In this document: positions 46,513 to 54,623 of the stretch, piece after piece
Layout: the number at the start of each line of letters is the position of its first letter
How positions within the stretch are numbered: the stretch's first letter is position 1
Source of the DNA: Campylobacter showae
Lineage (GTDB): Bacteria > Campylobacterota > Campylobacteria > Campylobacterales > Campylobacteraceae
Direction: 5' to 3'
NCBI RefSeq assembly: GCF_900573985.1
Contig: NZ_UWOK01000001.1
Location: 1,178,001-1,242,000, forward strand
Length of the DNA stretch: 64,000 nucleotides
Position numbers and translations under genes: made by a program
The notes under the pieces: model-generated
Database searches by the model: none
The model's input: only the letters and a program-made list of their open reading frames with translations
What the model was told of the DNA's origin: nothing

Positions 46513-47217
46513 ATGTTAAATGATTATGGCGACCAAATTTATCTTATCGGCGACGTTCACGGCTGTTATAAAACCCTCTGCGCACTTATAGATCGCTTGC
46601 CACGCGGCGCTGATTCTAAAATTTGCTTCGTCGGCGACCTGATAGACCGCGGAAATGGTAGCTTTGAGGTCGTGCAGCTAGCGATGCAGCGAGGCTACGC
46701 GGCTGTGATGGGCAATCACGAATACCGCCTTTTGCAACACAAGGACGCATTTTTACGTGGCGAAATGCCTAATGATCCGCGCTGGTTTTACCTAAATGGC
46801 GGCGCGCAGACTTTCGCCTCCTACGATAAAGCTATCCGCACCCAGAAGCTCGCACATATAGAGTTTTTATCAAATTTACCGCTTTACTTGGAGTTTGCCG
46901 AGTTCAAAAACGCACAAGGCAGGCGGCTCGTCGCGTCGCATTCGGCGATTGGGCGGATGTGGGCGCTACGTAACTCGCACGGCGATAGCGCGGCGGAGTT
47001 TAGGCGGCATGTACTTTGCGGCAGAGGCGATTTTAGCCAAAACGAAGGCGTCTTTAATGTCTACGGCCATACGCCGATCGCTAGCCCCGATATCACGGAA
47101 TTTAGCGCAAATATCGACACGGGCTGCGTTTATAAGCAAGATTTTGGCTGTCTTTGCGCGCTCGAGTTTCCGAGTATGCGGGTTTTTATGCAGGAAAATA
47201 TCGAGGACGGAGAGTAA
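46513..47217 (+). CDS. Serine/threonine phosphatase-type metallophosphoesterase
   Basis: A 234-residue calcineurin-like phosphoesterase of the PphA/PrpE/lambda-phosphatase group. Motifs in order: GDVHGCY (13-19), GDLIDRG (about 41-47), GNHEYRLL (about 67-74), a middle His in ASHSAIGRM, and YGHTPIASP (about 184-192). It should be a Mn/Fe-dependent protein phosphatase or a dinucleoside-polyphosphate hydrolase; the family does not settle which. A degenerate copy of its first third lies at 43593-43722 on the far side of the reductase gene. Confidence 0.9.
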   Translation: MLNDYGDQIYLIGDVHGCYKTLCALIDRLPRGADSKICFVGDLIDRGNGSFEVVQLAMQRGYAAVMGNHEYRLLQHKDAFLRGEMPNDPRWFYLNGGAQTFASYDKAIRTQKLAHIEFLSNLPLYLEFAEFKNAQGRRLVASHSAIGRMWALRNSHGDSAAEFRRHVLCGRGDFSQNEGVFNVYGHTPIASPDITEFSANIDTGCVYKQDFGCLCALEFPSMRVFMQENIEDGE

Positions 47218-47366
47218 AATTTGCTGAAATTTGAGGCTAAATTTGACTAAAATTTGAAATTTTATGCACCGAGACTCGAGTCTATAAAGTATTAAATTTA
47301 GTTTTTGGTCAAATTTAACGTTATGTCCTTAAATTTCTTTAAACGAAAATGATTGTTTGACGCCGT

Positions 47367-47500
47367 CTTGCTTCTTTGTTAAGGGGGAAGGACTTGAATT
47401 ACGCTCTGCTTTGCAGTTGCGACCGCAAAGGAAGCAAAATCCAAGCCTCACCTCTTTTACAACAAGCAAAGAGTAATCTTAAACGGTTATTCTTTGTGTA
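47367..47500 (+). ncRNA. Candidate structured RNA, strand uncertain
   Basis: The 5' arm TTGTTAAGGGGGAAGGACTTG (47376-47396) can pair along most of its length with 47442-47465 (CAAGCCTCACCTCTTTT and AACAA). An inner hairpin, CTTTGC with GCAAAG, lies around 47409-47430. A second hairpin AAAGAGTAA/TTATTCTTT follows at 47468-47496. Such a rod-plus-hairpin layout suits a small RNA. It lacks the conserved tetraloop motif of SRP RNA, and I recognise no other class. It could instead be a decayed or repeated element. Confidence 0.3.
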
Positions 47501-47517
47501 AGGGACTAATTTTAGTA

Positions 47518-47765
47518 TAAGTTTTATAAAATTTTTAAAATTTTACTCACTCAAAGCGGTTGTCGCTCGCGCCCACGATAAATCGCGGCACGAAAATTTG
47601 GCTTCGTTACAAACTCAGCTCAAATTTTCGGGACGAAAGCTTTTCGCTCATAAAATTTAAAAATTCTTTGAAGCCAAATTTAGTATTCTCAAGATGCGGA
47701 TCTCGGTGAGTAAAATTTGAAGCCAAATTTACAAATTTAGCCAAATTGGACCCCAAATTTGAACG
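47518..47765. other. Non-coding DNA between candidate RNA and repeat copy D
   Basis: The region has low coding character and many AAATTT words. A frame of 96 codons on the minus strand (47607-47897) starts inside repeat copy D and reads through this spacer; it has no family resemblance, and I treat it as a by-product of the repeat. Confidence 0.5.
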
Positions 47766-47895
47766 CAAAACGATAAGGCGAAGTGTTTTTTCGTCAGACG
47801 AGGCAGCGGCGAGCGAGGCGAGGGAGCGGACTGGTCGTCCGTGACCGAAGCCGACTGAGCCGGTAACGAAGTATGGCGGAAAAAGACAAGCCGCC
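47766..47895 (-). repeat. Dispersed intergenic repeat, copy D (3' of uvrB)
   Basis: Read on the minus strand it begins about five bases after the uvrB stop: GGCGGCTTGTCTTTTTCCG, then ATACTTCGTTACCGGCTCAG, CGGCTTCGGTCACGG, CGCTCCC, GCTGCCTCGTCTGACG and AAAAAACACTTCGCCTTATCG. These blocks match copies A and B in order and spacing. This copy is richer in G and C than the others, and its GGCGG...CCGCC can form a hairpin around the T tract, which is not conserved in the other copies. Confidence 0.75.
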
Positions 47896-47899
47896 AATT

Positions 47900-49876
47900 T
47901 TAAAGTTTACGGATTTTGGCGATTTCGTCGCGCAACGCCGCCGCCTTCTCAAACTCCAGCTGCTCGGCGGCTTCTAGCATCTGCTTTCTTAGTTCTTTGA
48001 TTATGCTCGCTCGCTCGGCGGCAGGCATTTTTTCTAGATTTTTGCCGCGTTTATATATCTCGCCCTCATCCTCGACGTGCAGGCTCTCTTCGATGTTCCG
48101 GCTAGCAGAGCGCGGGACGATGCCGTGAGCGCGGTTGTATTCGTCCTGCATCTTGCGGCGAGCTAGCGTCGTATCCATCGCTTCTTGCATGGATTTGGTG
48201 ATCTTTTTGGCAAACATCAGCACTCGTCCGTTTACGTTTCTAGCCGCGCGCCCCATCGTTTGTATGAGGCTCGTCGTTGAGCGCAAAAAGCCTTCCTTAT
48301 CGGCGTCCATGATGGCTATGAGGCTAACCTCGGGCAGATCAAGCCCTTCTCTTAGCAAATTTATGCCGATAAGCATATCAAACTCGCCTCCGCGCAGTCC
48401 GCGGATGATCTCGTTTCGCTCGACGGCGTCGATATCGGAGTGCATGTATTTGACCTTGATGCCAAGCTCGGTGTAGTAGCGACTGAGCTCCTCGGCCATC
48501 TTTTTGGTAAGCACGGTGACTAGTACGCGCTCGTTTCTCTCGATGGTTTTTTTTGCCTCGTCAAATAAAATCTCCACCTGATTTTCGCTGTCTTTTATCT
48601 CGATTAAGGGATCTAGCAGTCCCGTCGGGCGTAAAATTTGCTCGTAGACGTGGCCGCGGCTTAAATTTATCTCGTATTCGTTCGGGGTCGCCGAGACGAA
48701 AAGAAATTTGGCGCGTTTGTTTATAAACTCGTCAAATTTAAGCGGACGGTTATCAAGCGCGGACGGGAGACGAAATCCGTACTCCACCAGCACCTCTTTT
48801 CGGCTACGGTCACCCGCGTACATCCCGCGAAACTGCGGCAGGCTCACGTGGCTTTCGTCCACGATGACTAGATAGTCCTTGCCGCCAAGTTCGAAATAAT
48901 CAAACATAGAGTAGGGCGTCTCTCCTGCCTTTTGCCCGGTTAGGTGGCGCGCGTAGTTTTCGATGCCCTTGCACATGCCCGTGCTGCTCATCATTTCTAG
49001 GTCAAACTCCACTCGTTGTTTTAGGCGCTGAGCCTCGACGAGCTTGCCTTGCTCGTTAAATTCTTTTAGCCGCTCTTCTAGCTCCTCTTCTATCTGTTTG
49101 ATGGCGATTTTTAGGCGGTCTGCGCCCACGATAAACTGACTCGTGGCATAAAGCGTAAATTTACCCACGTCTTTTAGTTTTTTGTTTTCCAGCACGTCAA
49201 AGTGATACATAGCGTCTATCTCGTCGCCGAAAAACTCTATACGAAGCGCTTCGTCTCCCCAGTATGCGGGATAGACGTCCACCACGTCGCCGTTTACGCG
49301 AAAGTCGCCTAGGTCGAAGTAGTTATCGTTTCGCTTGTAGCCCATATCGACGAGCTTTTGCAGTAGCGCGCGCTGATTGATATTTTCGCCCACGCCCAGA
49401 TACGCGACCATGCCTTGGTATTCGCTAGGATTACCTAAGCCGTAGTTGGCCGACACCGACGCCACGCACACGACGTCGTCAAAGCTAAGCAAGCTCGCCG
49501 TCGCAGATAGGCGCAGACGCTCGAGCTCTTCGTTTACGGAGCTGTCCTTTTCGATGAAAAGGTCTTGACGCGGGATGTAGGCTTCGGGCTGATAGTAGTC
49601 GTAGTAGCTGATGAAATACTCCACGTGATTTTTAGGGAAAAAGCCCTTAAATTCGCTATAAAGCTGCGCGGCAAGGGACTTGTTGTGCGTCATGATTAGC
49701 GTTGGCATATTTAGCTCGCGTATAACGTTTGCCATCGTAAAGGTCTTGCCTGAGCCCGTGACACCTAAAAGCGTTTGATATTTGTTGCCAGATCTTACGG
49801 AGGCTACTATGTTAGCGACTGCGCGGGCCTGATCCTCGCTCGGGCTAAATTTGGACGAAATTTCAAAATTTTTCAT
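47900..49876 (-). CDS. uvrB: Excinuclease ABC subunit B
   Basis: A complete 658-residue UvrB. Walker A is GVTGSGKTF (38-46), the beta-hairpin that opens DNA is in [12 protein letters not shown] (about 91-102), Walker B is VIVDESHV, and motif VI is QTMGRAARN. The C-terminal UvrC-binding coiled coil is [19 protein letters not shown]. UvrB verifies lesions in nucleotide excision repair. It is divergent from the two small ORFs and is followed at its 3' end by repeat copy D. Confidence 0.98.
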   Translation of the reverse strand: MKNFEISSKFSPSEDQARAVANIVASVRSGNKYQTLLGVTGSGKTFTMANVIRELNMPTLIMTHNKSLAAQLYSEFKGFFPKNHVEYFISYYDYYQPEAYIPRQDLFIEKDSSVNEELERLRLSATASLLSFDDVVCVASVSANYGLGNPSEYQGMVAYLGVGENINQRALLQKLVDMGYKRNDNYFDLGDFRVNGDVVDVYPAYWGDEALRIEFFGDEIDAMYHFDVLENKKLKDVGKFTLYATSQFIVGADRLKIAIKQIEEELEERLKEFNEQGKLVEAQRLKQRVEFDLEMMSSTGMCKGIENYARHLTGQKAGETPYSMFDYFELGGKDYLVIVDESHVSLPQFRGMYAGDRSRKEVLVEYGFRLPSALDNRPLKFDEFINKRAKFLFVSATPNEYEINLSRGHVYEQILRPTGLLDPLIEIKDSENQVEILFDEAKKTIERNERVLVTVLTKKMAEELSRYYTELGIKVKYMHSDIDAVERNEIIRGLRGGEFDMLIGINLLREGLDLPEVSLIAIMDADKEGFLRSTTSLIQTMGRAARNVNGRVLMFAKKITKSMQEAMDTTLARRKMQDEYNRAHGIVPRSASRNIEESLHVEDEGEIYKRGKNLEKMPAAERASIIKELRKQMLEAAEQLEFEKAAALRDEIAKIRKL

Positions 49877-49943
49877 TTTTTACCTTAAAAATCAGCTTTT
49901 TTTGTTACAATTACGTAAAATTATACCAAAACTAAGGAAAAAG

Positions 49944-50177
49944 ATGTTTGATAACGATAAAGTACTAAACACCCTAACCGACAAGGTAAACGACCTGCTG
50001 GCTAGATATAACGAAATCTGCGAAGAAAACGAGTCTCTACGCAACGAACTAATCAGCGTCAAAGCCCAAAACGAAGCTAAAACAAATCAAATCGCCCGCC
50101 TAGAAGAAGACCTGAGAACCAAAAACACCGAGAGCGACGACGTTATCCGCAAGATCGAAGCGGTACTGGGAAAATAA
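49944..50177 (+). CDS. Small coiled-coil protein
   Basis: A 77-residue protein starting at ATG 49944 (AAGGAAAAAG upstream). Almost the whole chain is one coiled coil (VNDLLARYNEICEENESLRNELISVKAQ..., ARLEEDLRTK). It resembles ZapB-type cell-division coiled coils in size and pattern only. It is 7 bases before a ZapA-like gene, which supports the idea of a ZapA/ZapB-like pair, but this is inference. C. jejuni has a hypothetical gene in the same position next to uvrB. Confidence 0.75.
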   Translation: MFDNDKVLNTLTDKVNDLLARYNEICEENESLRNELISVKAQNEAKTNQIARLEEDLRTKNTESDDVIRKIEAVLGK

Positions 50178-50184
50178 ATAAACA

Positions 50185-50409
50185 ATGAAAAAAATAACGG
50201 TAAAAATAGCTTCCACATTCTACAACATCAGCCTCGAGGACGACTTTGCCCAAAATTTTGAAAAAGAGTGGGAGACCTTTACCGGAGGCAAAAAATATCT
50301 CGACGTCAAAGAGCTACTAAGCGCCTTTGTCCAAAAATGCTATGAAAACTATCAGCAGGAGCGCGATCTGCGCTCTTTGGCCCAAAAAGTAAGTAAAGAA
50401 ATAAGTTAA
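50185..50409 (+). CDS. Small ZapA-like protein
   Basis: A 74-residue protein (MKKITVKIASTFYNISLEDD..., then ELLSAFVQKCYENYQQERDLRSLAQKV). The start with a short beta hairpin and the long C-terminal helix recall ZapA, which bundles FtsZ filaments, although it is shorter than typical ZapA (about 100 residues) and the match is weak. It follows the coiled-coil gene directly and precedes the pseudopilin genes, from which it is separated by a promoter. Confidence 0.65.
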   Translation: MKKITVKIASTFYNISLEDDFAQNFEKEWETFTGGKKYLDVKELLSAFVQKCYENYQQERDLRSLAQKVSKEIS

Positions 50410-50487
50410 ATTTTATCCTAGATTACTTTTTTACACGCACCCATATAAAAAGATTTCATTTTAATCTATTTTTAAGCTAATTATCTA

Positions 50488-50520
50488 TATAATCCCGCCA
50501 ACTGCATAAGTGTATGCAGA
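50488..50520 (+). promoter_or_regulatory. Promoter and leader hairpin of the first pseudopilin gene
   Basis: TATAAT (50488-50493) is preceded by T-rich DNA and followed within 10 bases by the hairpin CTGCATA-AGTG-TATGCAG (50503-50520). The hairpin would sit near the 5' end of the mRNA, about 20 bases before the AAGGAG site, and may stabilise it or hide a regulatory site. Confidence 0.5.
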
Positions 50521-50541
50521 AATAAACACAAGGAGTCTCAT

Positions 50542-51045
50542 ATGAGAAAAGGTTTTACAATGATTGAGTTGATCTTCGTGATCGTTATACTAGGTATTTT
50601 GGCTGCTGTAGCTATCCCAAGACTAACTGCGACTAGAGATGACGCTGAGATAGCAAAAGCTGGAACAAACTTAACTACACTAATCAGTGACTTGGGTGCT
50701 TATTATACTTCACAAGGTGAATTTGCTACAAAATTAAGTGGTATGACAAATGTTCAGCTTAGTAACGGTGGTGCAGCCCTTACAGACGAAATAGTAGCTG
50801 CCGGTAAAAAATGCGTGAAAGTTACTTTGGTTCCAACTATTGATGGTACTACAGGTAAGCCTGCTCACTTAAAGGTAGAAGGGGGCACTGATAAGACTAC
50901 AGAAATATGCAAAAAGGTCTTAGCTAGCAAAGGTGTTGATACTTTAGTAAAAGGCAAATTTACTTTCTCACATAAAACAACTGGAGCTATTACAGAGAGC
51001 GGCGCTGGCGAGGTTGCGATCAGCGGTATAAACGTTAAATTCTAA
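50542..51045 (+). CDS. Type II/IV pseudopilin (prepilin) protein
   Basis: A 167-residue prepilin. It starts MRKGFTMIELIFVIVILGILAAVAIPRL: a short basic leader ending in Gly, then Phe1 and Glu5, the site for prepilin peptidase cleavage and N-methylation. The first 25 mature residues form the assembly helix. The C-terminal domain carries two cysteines (Cys92 and Cys118 region) that could form a disulfide. In Campylobacter such pseudopilins serve the DNA-uptake machinery (Cts system); this is family knowledge. It has its own promoter and a strong terminator. Confidence 0.92.
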   Translation: MRKGFTMIELIFVIVILGILAAVAIPRLTATRDDAEIAKAGTNLTTLISDLGAYYTSQGEFATKLSGMTNVQLSNGGAALTDEIVAAGKKCVKVTLVPTIDGTTGKPAHLKVEGGTDKTTEICKKVLASKGVDTLVKGKFTFSHKTTGAITESGAGEVAISGINVKF

Positions 51046-51072
51046 TTTTTAGAAAAAATAAGCTTAATAATT

Positions 51073-51112
51073 AAAGCCCAAGCTTGCCTTAGCAAGTTTT
51101 GGGCTTTTTTTA
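51073..51112 (+). terminator. Strong terminator after the first pseudopilin gene
   Basis: AAAGCCCAAGCTTGC...GCAAG...GGGCTTT with a long T run (through 51112), about 30 bases after the stop codon. It is the best-formed intrinsic terminator in the window. It separates the first pseudopilin from the decayed and third copies. Confidence 0.88.
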
Positions 51113-51142
51113 ATTTAGCCCTAAATTTATCTAGGAAAAGAT

Positions 51143-51598
51143 ATGAGATACGCATTTACTATGATAGGGCTCATATTTGTTATAGTTATCTTGGGGATAC
51201 TTACCACATTTTGCGATTCCTTGCTTGACTCTTGCTAGAGATGATGCGAATTTCGTTCAAATTTTAGCCAATACAAAACAGCTTATGAGCGATGTGATGG
51301 CGTATAATGCCTCGTAAGGCGGGATATCAAACGATATAAAAGATATGACGAACGTTCCAAGCGTTTCTTTTGGCGGTAGTGTCAATCTAAATAATGCTAC
51401 TTACCCGCACAGTATTTGATATTTAAGACTAAAGACTGCGTGTTAAAATTCCGCTTTATAAAAGACGCCGCCAGTCATGTAGTTATAAAGCTAGATCCAA
51501 GCGTAATTATAAACTATTGTAAGGTTCTTGAAAGAAATAATGATTTTATCAGTTTAAAAAACAGTGAATACCCTGTTGGATCAAAAGCTATTTTTTAA
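51143..51598 (+). pseudogene. Decayed pseudopilin gene
   Basis: Starts with AGGAAAAG and ATG and reads MRYAFTMIGLIFVIVILGIL, clearly a prepilin leader, but Glu5 has become Gly. A frameshift follows; the next frame reads AIPCLTLARDDANFVQILANTKQLMSDVMAYNAS, then an in-frame TAA, then SNDIKDMTNVPSVSFGG and a second stop. A third frame continues with IIFKTKDCVLKFRFIKDAASHVVIKLDPS to 51598. The order follows the intact upstream pseudopilin, so this is a full-length relative broken by at least two frameshifts and stops. Confidence 0.9.
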
Positions 51599-51647
51599 TA
51601 TAAAGTGGTATAATTTTCCAAAAATTTAAAAACGTCAAGAGGTTATT

Positions 51648-52082
51648 ATGAAGCGTGGATTTACGATGCTTGAACTAGTATTTGTAATAGTTGTTATTGG
51701 AATACTAGCTAGTATTGCTGTGCCTAGATTGTTTGTAACGAGAGATGATGCGGTGCTCGTTAAAGCTAGAAGTGATATAGCCTCGATACGAAGCGGTATA
51801 ATAAATAAGCATAATACTGATATGCTATCTGGCAAATTTACTTATGATAGCCTTGAAAAATCTGGAGCAACGAATATTTTTGCTAATGTTTTGCAAAACG
51901 GTATAAAAGAAAAAGGCGCTTCTGATGTATCTGGGTGGAAAAAAGGAGGCACGACAGGCAGCAGGACTGTATATACCTTTGCGTTAAATAAAAATCAAAG
52001 CGTAGATTTTGCTTATGATACTGCCGATGGCTCTTTTAGTTGCCCAAAAAACGACAAACTCTGCAAACAATTGACGGAGTAA
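51648..52082 (+). CDS. Type II/IV pseudopilin (prepilin) protein, second intact copy
   Basis: A 144-residue prepilin starting MKRGFTMLELVFVIVVIGILASIAVPRLFVTRDDA, with Gly, Phe1 and Glu5 in place. The C-terminal domain differs from that of the first copy, and two cysteines near the end (SCPKNDKLC) may be bonded. Its last base overlaps the priA start (TAATG), so pilin and helicase are translationally linked, as with Cj0683-Cj0684. It probably takes part in the same DNA-uptake pseudopilus. Confidence 0.92.
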   Translation: MKRGFTMLELVFVIVVIGILASIAVPRLFVTRDDAVLVKARSDIASIRSGIINKHNTDMLSGKFTYDSLEKSGATNIFANVLQNGIKEKGASDVSGWKKGGTTGSRTVYTFALNKNQSVDFAYDTADGSFSCPKNDKLCKQLTE

Positions 52083-54181
52083 TGCCCTACTACCAAATAA
52101 TTCCGAGCGGCTTAAACCTTAAGCCGCTTACATATTGTTCAGATTTTAAAATACCCAATTTTACCCAAGTCTTAATCAATATAAAAAATAAAAAAACTAT
52201 CGGCTATGTCCTCCAAAGCGTAGCCGAGCCGAATTTTAAAACGCTTGAAATTTTAGAAATTTTACCCGCCACGCTTACACCGATACAAATCTCTCTTTTG
52301 AAATTTATCTCGCATTACTATGTCGTAAATTTATCTGTTGCGGCTGGGCTTTTTAATCCACTAGAAATTGAAGCGCCTTGCTTGCAAAATTTGACGAAGG
52401 TGCAAATTTTGAGCGACAAAAATGAGCTAAACGATAACTTAGATGTCAAATTTGACGATAGCAAAGAGTTAAATTTGACTACGGAATTAAACGAAACATC
52501 GCAGTCAAATTTGCCTGAAAATTTAAATAGCGGCGACTATCAGGAAAATTTGAACTCAAATGGGAACGTTGCTACTGAATTAAAATTTAATACCTCTGAG
52601 CAGTTGCCCAAAACGGCTTTCGACCACCTAAATATATCCGAGTTTTTCCCAAAAATCCCAAGCCTAAACCAAGACCAGCAAGAGGCGCTAAATTTTGCCA
52701 AAATTCACAAAACGAGTTTGATTTTCGGCGATACGGGGAGCGGTAAAAGCGAGATTTATTTTTCCCTTATCCGCGAATATCTACTCGCGGGCAAACAAGT
52801 TTTGCTTTTGATGCCTGAAATCTCGCTAACGCCTCAGATGACGAAGCGGCTAAAGAGCTATTTTGGCGAAAAATTCGGAGTCTGGCACTCCAAAATAACC
52901 CCAAAAAAACGCGGCGAAATCCTGCAAAAATTTCAGAGTCGCGAGATAAATTTGATCGCAGGCGCGCGCTCAGCGCTGTTTTTGCCATTTAGCGAGCTTG
53001 GACTCATCATCGTCGACGAGGAGCACGACGACAGCTACAAATCCGCGCAAAATCCGCACTATAACGCCCGCGACCTCGCGCTATTTTTAGCGAGCAAATT
53101 TGACGTCAAAGTCGTGCTAGGCTCTGCTACTCCGAGCGTCGTGAGCTTCAAAAAGCAGCCTCATTTTAGGCTAAGGGGAACGTTTTTTAAAAGCGAGAAA
53201 AAATTTATCTACGACGAGAGTGAGACGGGGGCAAGCGATATGATCCTAGGCGAGCTTGCGGCGAGTTTTGCGAGCAGTAAGCAGGCGGTCGTATTTTTAC
53301 CGACGCGCGCAAACTTCCGCTATCTGTCGTGCCGCGAGTGCGGCAGTACTATAAAGTGCCCATTTTGTAGCGTCGGGATGAGCTTTTATAAGAAACGAAA
53401 TGTGCTAAAGTGCCAGTACTGCGGCTTTACGACAGCTGCGACGTGCTCGTGCGAGAAGTGCGGTAGCGAGATGATCGAGGCGAAAAAAATCGGCACCGAC
53501 GAGCTAACGGAGGCCTTGCGCTCGGCGTTTCCAGCGGCAAGGATCGAGAAATTCGACCGCGACGAGATCACGACGCAAAATAAGCTCGAAAAGACGCTAA
53601 AAGCCTTTAATGCAGGCGAGATAGACGCGCTCGTTGGCACGCAGATGTTGAGTAAGGGGCACGACTACCACAACGTGGATCTTGCTGTCATCATGGGCGT
53701 CGATGAGCTATTAAACTTCCCTGATTTTCGCGCTCGCGAGCGGACATTGGCGCTGGCAATGCAGGTGGCGGGCAGGGCAGGACGCTCGGGTGAGGGGCGC
53801 GTGGTCGTGCAGAGTAGGCAGCGGGAGTTTTTTGAAAATTTTATCACGGATTACGATGCGTTTTTGGCTGAGGAGATTCTTGCTAGAGAGCCGATATATC
53901 CGCCGTTTGCTAGGCTTTTGCGGGTTGTCGTTTCTGAAAAAAGCGAGCAGGCGGTAAAACAAAGGCTTGAAATTTGCGTAGCCGAGCTTGAAAATTTGCG
54001 CGCCGCCGAAACCTCGCTCGAGATAGTCGGACACGGCAAGTGCGCGATCGAAATACTTGGCGGCAAATACCGTTTTGAGATTTTGCTGCGTTGCGCCTCG
54101 CACGCTCCGCTCATAAAAGCCGCTCGCATCTGTGCCGCGCACGGCTTTGACGTCGATATGGATCCGATAAATTTTTCGTAA
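52082..54181 (+). CDS. priA: Primosomal protein N', replication-restart helicase
   Basis: A 699-residue PriA. I start it at the ATG overlapping the pseudopilin stop. Walker A is FGDTGSGKSE (about 215-224), Walker B is VDEEHDDSYK and SATPS follows. The zinc-binding cysteines are in CRECGS, CPFCSVG, CQYCGF and CEKCGS (about 420-460), and motif VI is QVAGRAGRS. The stretch of about residues 105-185 is low-complexity, Asn/Leu-rich and poorly conserved, a linker between the 3'-DNA-binding domain and the motor. It restarts collapsed replication forks. Confidence 0.95.
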   Translation: MPYYQIIPSGLNLKPLTYCSDFKIPNFTQVLINIKNKKTIGYVLQSVAEPNFKTLEILEILPATLTPIQISLLKFISHYYVVNLSVAAGLFNPLEIEAPCLQNLTKVQILSDKNELNDNLDVKFDDSKELNLTTELNETSQSNLPENLNSGDYQENLNSNGNVATELKFNTSEQLPKTAFDHLNISEFFPKIPSLNQDQQEALNFAKIHKTSLIFGDTGSGKSEIYFSLIREYLLAGKQVLLLMPEISLTPQMTKRLKSYFGEKFGVWHSKITPKKRGEILQKFQSREINLIAGARSALFLPFSELGLIIVDEEHDDSYKSAQNPHYNARDLALFLASKFDVKVVLGSATPSVVSFKKQPHFRLRGTFFKSEKKFIYDESETGASDMILGELAASFASSKQAVVFLPTRANFRYLSCRECGSTIKCPFCSVGMSFYKKRNVLKCQYCGFTTAATCSCEKCGSEMIEAKKIGTDELTEALRSAFPAARIEKFDRDEITTQNKLEKTLKAFNAGEIDALVGTQMLSKGHDYHNVDLAVIMGVDELLNFPDFRARERTLALAMQVAGRAGRSGEGRVVVQSRQREFFENFITDYDAFLAEEILAREPIYPPFARLLRVVVSEKSEQAVKQRLEICVAELENLRAAETSLEIVGHGKCAIEILGGKYRFEILLRCASHAPLIKAARICAAHGFDVDMDPINFS

Positions 54182-54211
54182 ATTTGATTTCTTTTCGTTT
54201 GATTTTCGATG

Positions 54212-54364
54212 TTTAATTTGGGTGGCTAGAAAGCGTCTTAAATGTTTTGCAAGGTTTGTAAAATCAAATTTCACATTCGGCTTGGTGTCAAAATTTAAGC
54301 TAAAACGAGCTAGTTTTGGTTTTGGCGGCTAGAGATTAAGTCTTAAATTTAACGCAAGTTTTGC
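54212..54364 (+). repeat. Diverged direct repeat after priA (two units)
   Basis: Two units of about 48 bases, at 54212-54260 and 54316-54364, share GGYGGCTAGA, GTCTTAAAT and GCAAG-TTTG in the same order. They lie in the spacer between priA and the RclC-like gene and carry no ORF. Confidence 0.5.
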
Positions 54365-54503
54365 TATTAATCCGCTCACGTAGACCAGCCAAATCTATCA
54401 AATAGTCTTTAGTGTGTTTTGATTGCTATTTGCAGATAAAGATATTATGAATTTAAAATCTTACTTAAATCAAAACTAAAATGTAATTAAAGTTTTCATT
54501 TAT

Positions 54504-54551
54504 GATAATGCTTATCTTTTTAAGCAGAATTTTATATGATTTATATATAAT
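54504..54551 (+). promoter_or_regulatory. Candidate Fur box and -10 of the RclC-like gene
   Basis: GATAATGCTTATC (54504-54516) matches 12 of 13 bases of the palindrome GATAATNATTATC. TATAAT follows at 54546-54551, and a second TATAAT at 54557-54562. The ATG is 62-72 bases downstream with AAAGGAAC before it. This suggests repression by Fur or the related PerR. Confidence 0.55.
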
Positions 54552-54623
54552 CCCGTTATAATTTTATCTAGCCTTAAATATACAGTCTAATTAAAATTAT
54601 AAAAATCACCCTAAAGGAACTTA

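Noticed and set aside
47367..47500. SRP RNA (ffs)
   Set aside because: GACCGCAAAGGAAGCA resembles the SRP tip, but the conserved symmetric loop and GNRA tetraloop arrangement are not matched.
47607..47897. 96-codon minus-strand frame next to uvrB
   Set aside because: It starts inside repeat copy D and runs through AAATTT-rich spacer; no ribosome-binding site or domain, so a by-product of the repeat.
51416..51598. 60-codon frame as an independent gene
   Set aside because: It is the last third of the decayed pseudopilin in another frame.
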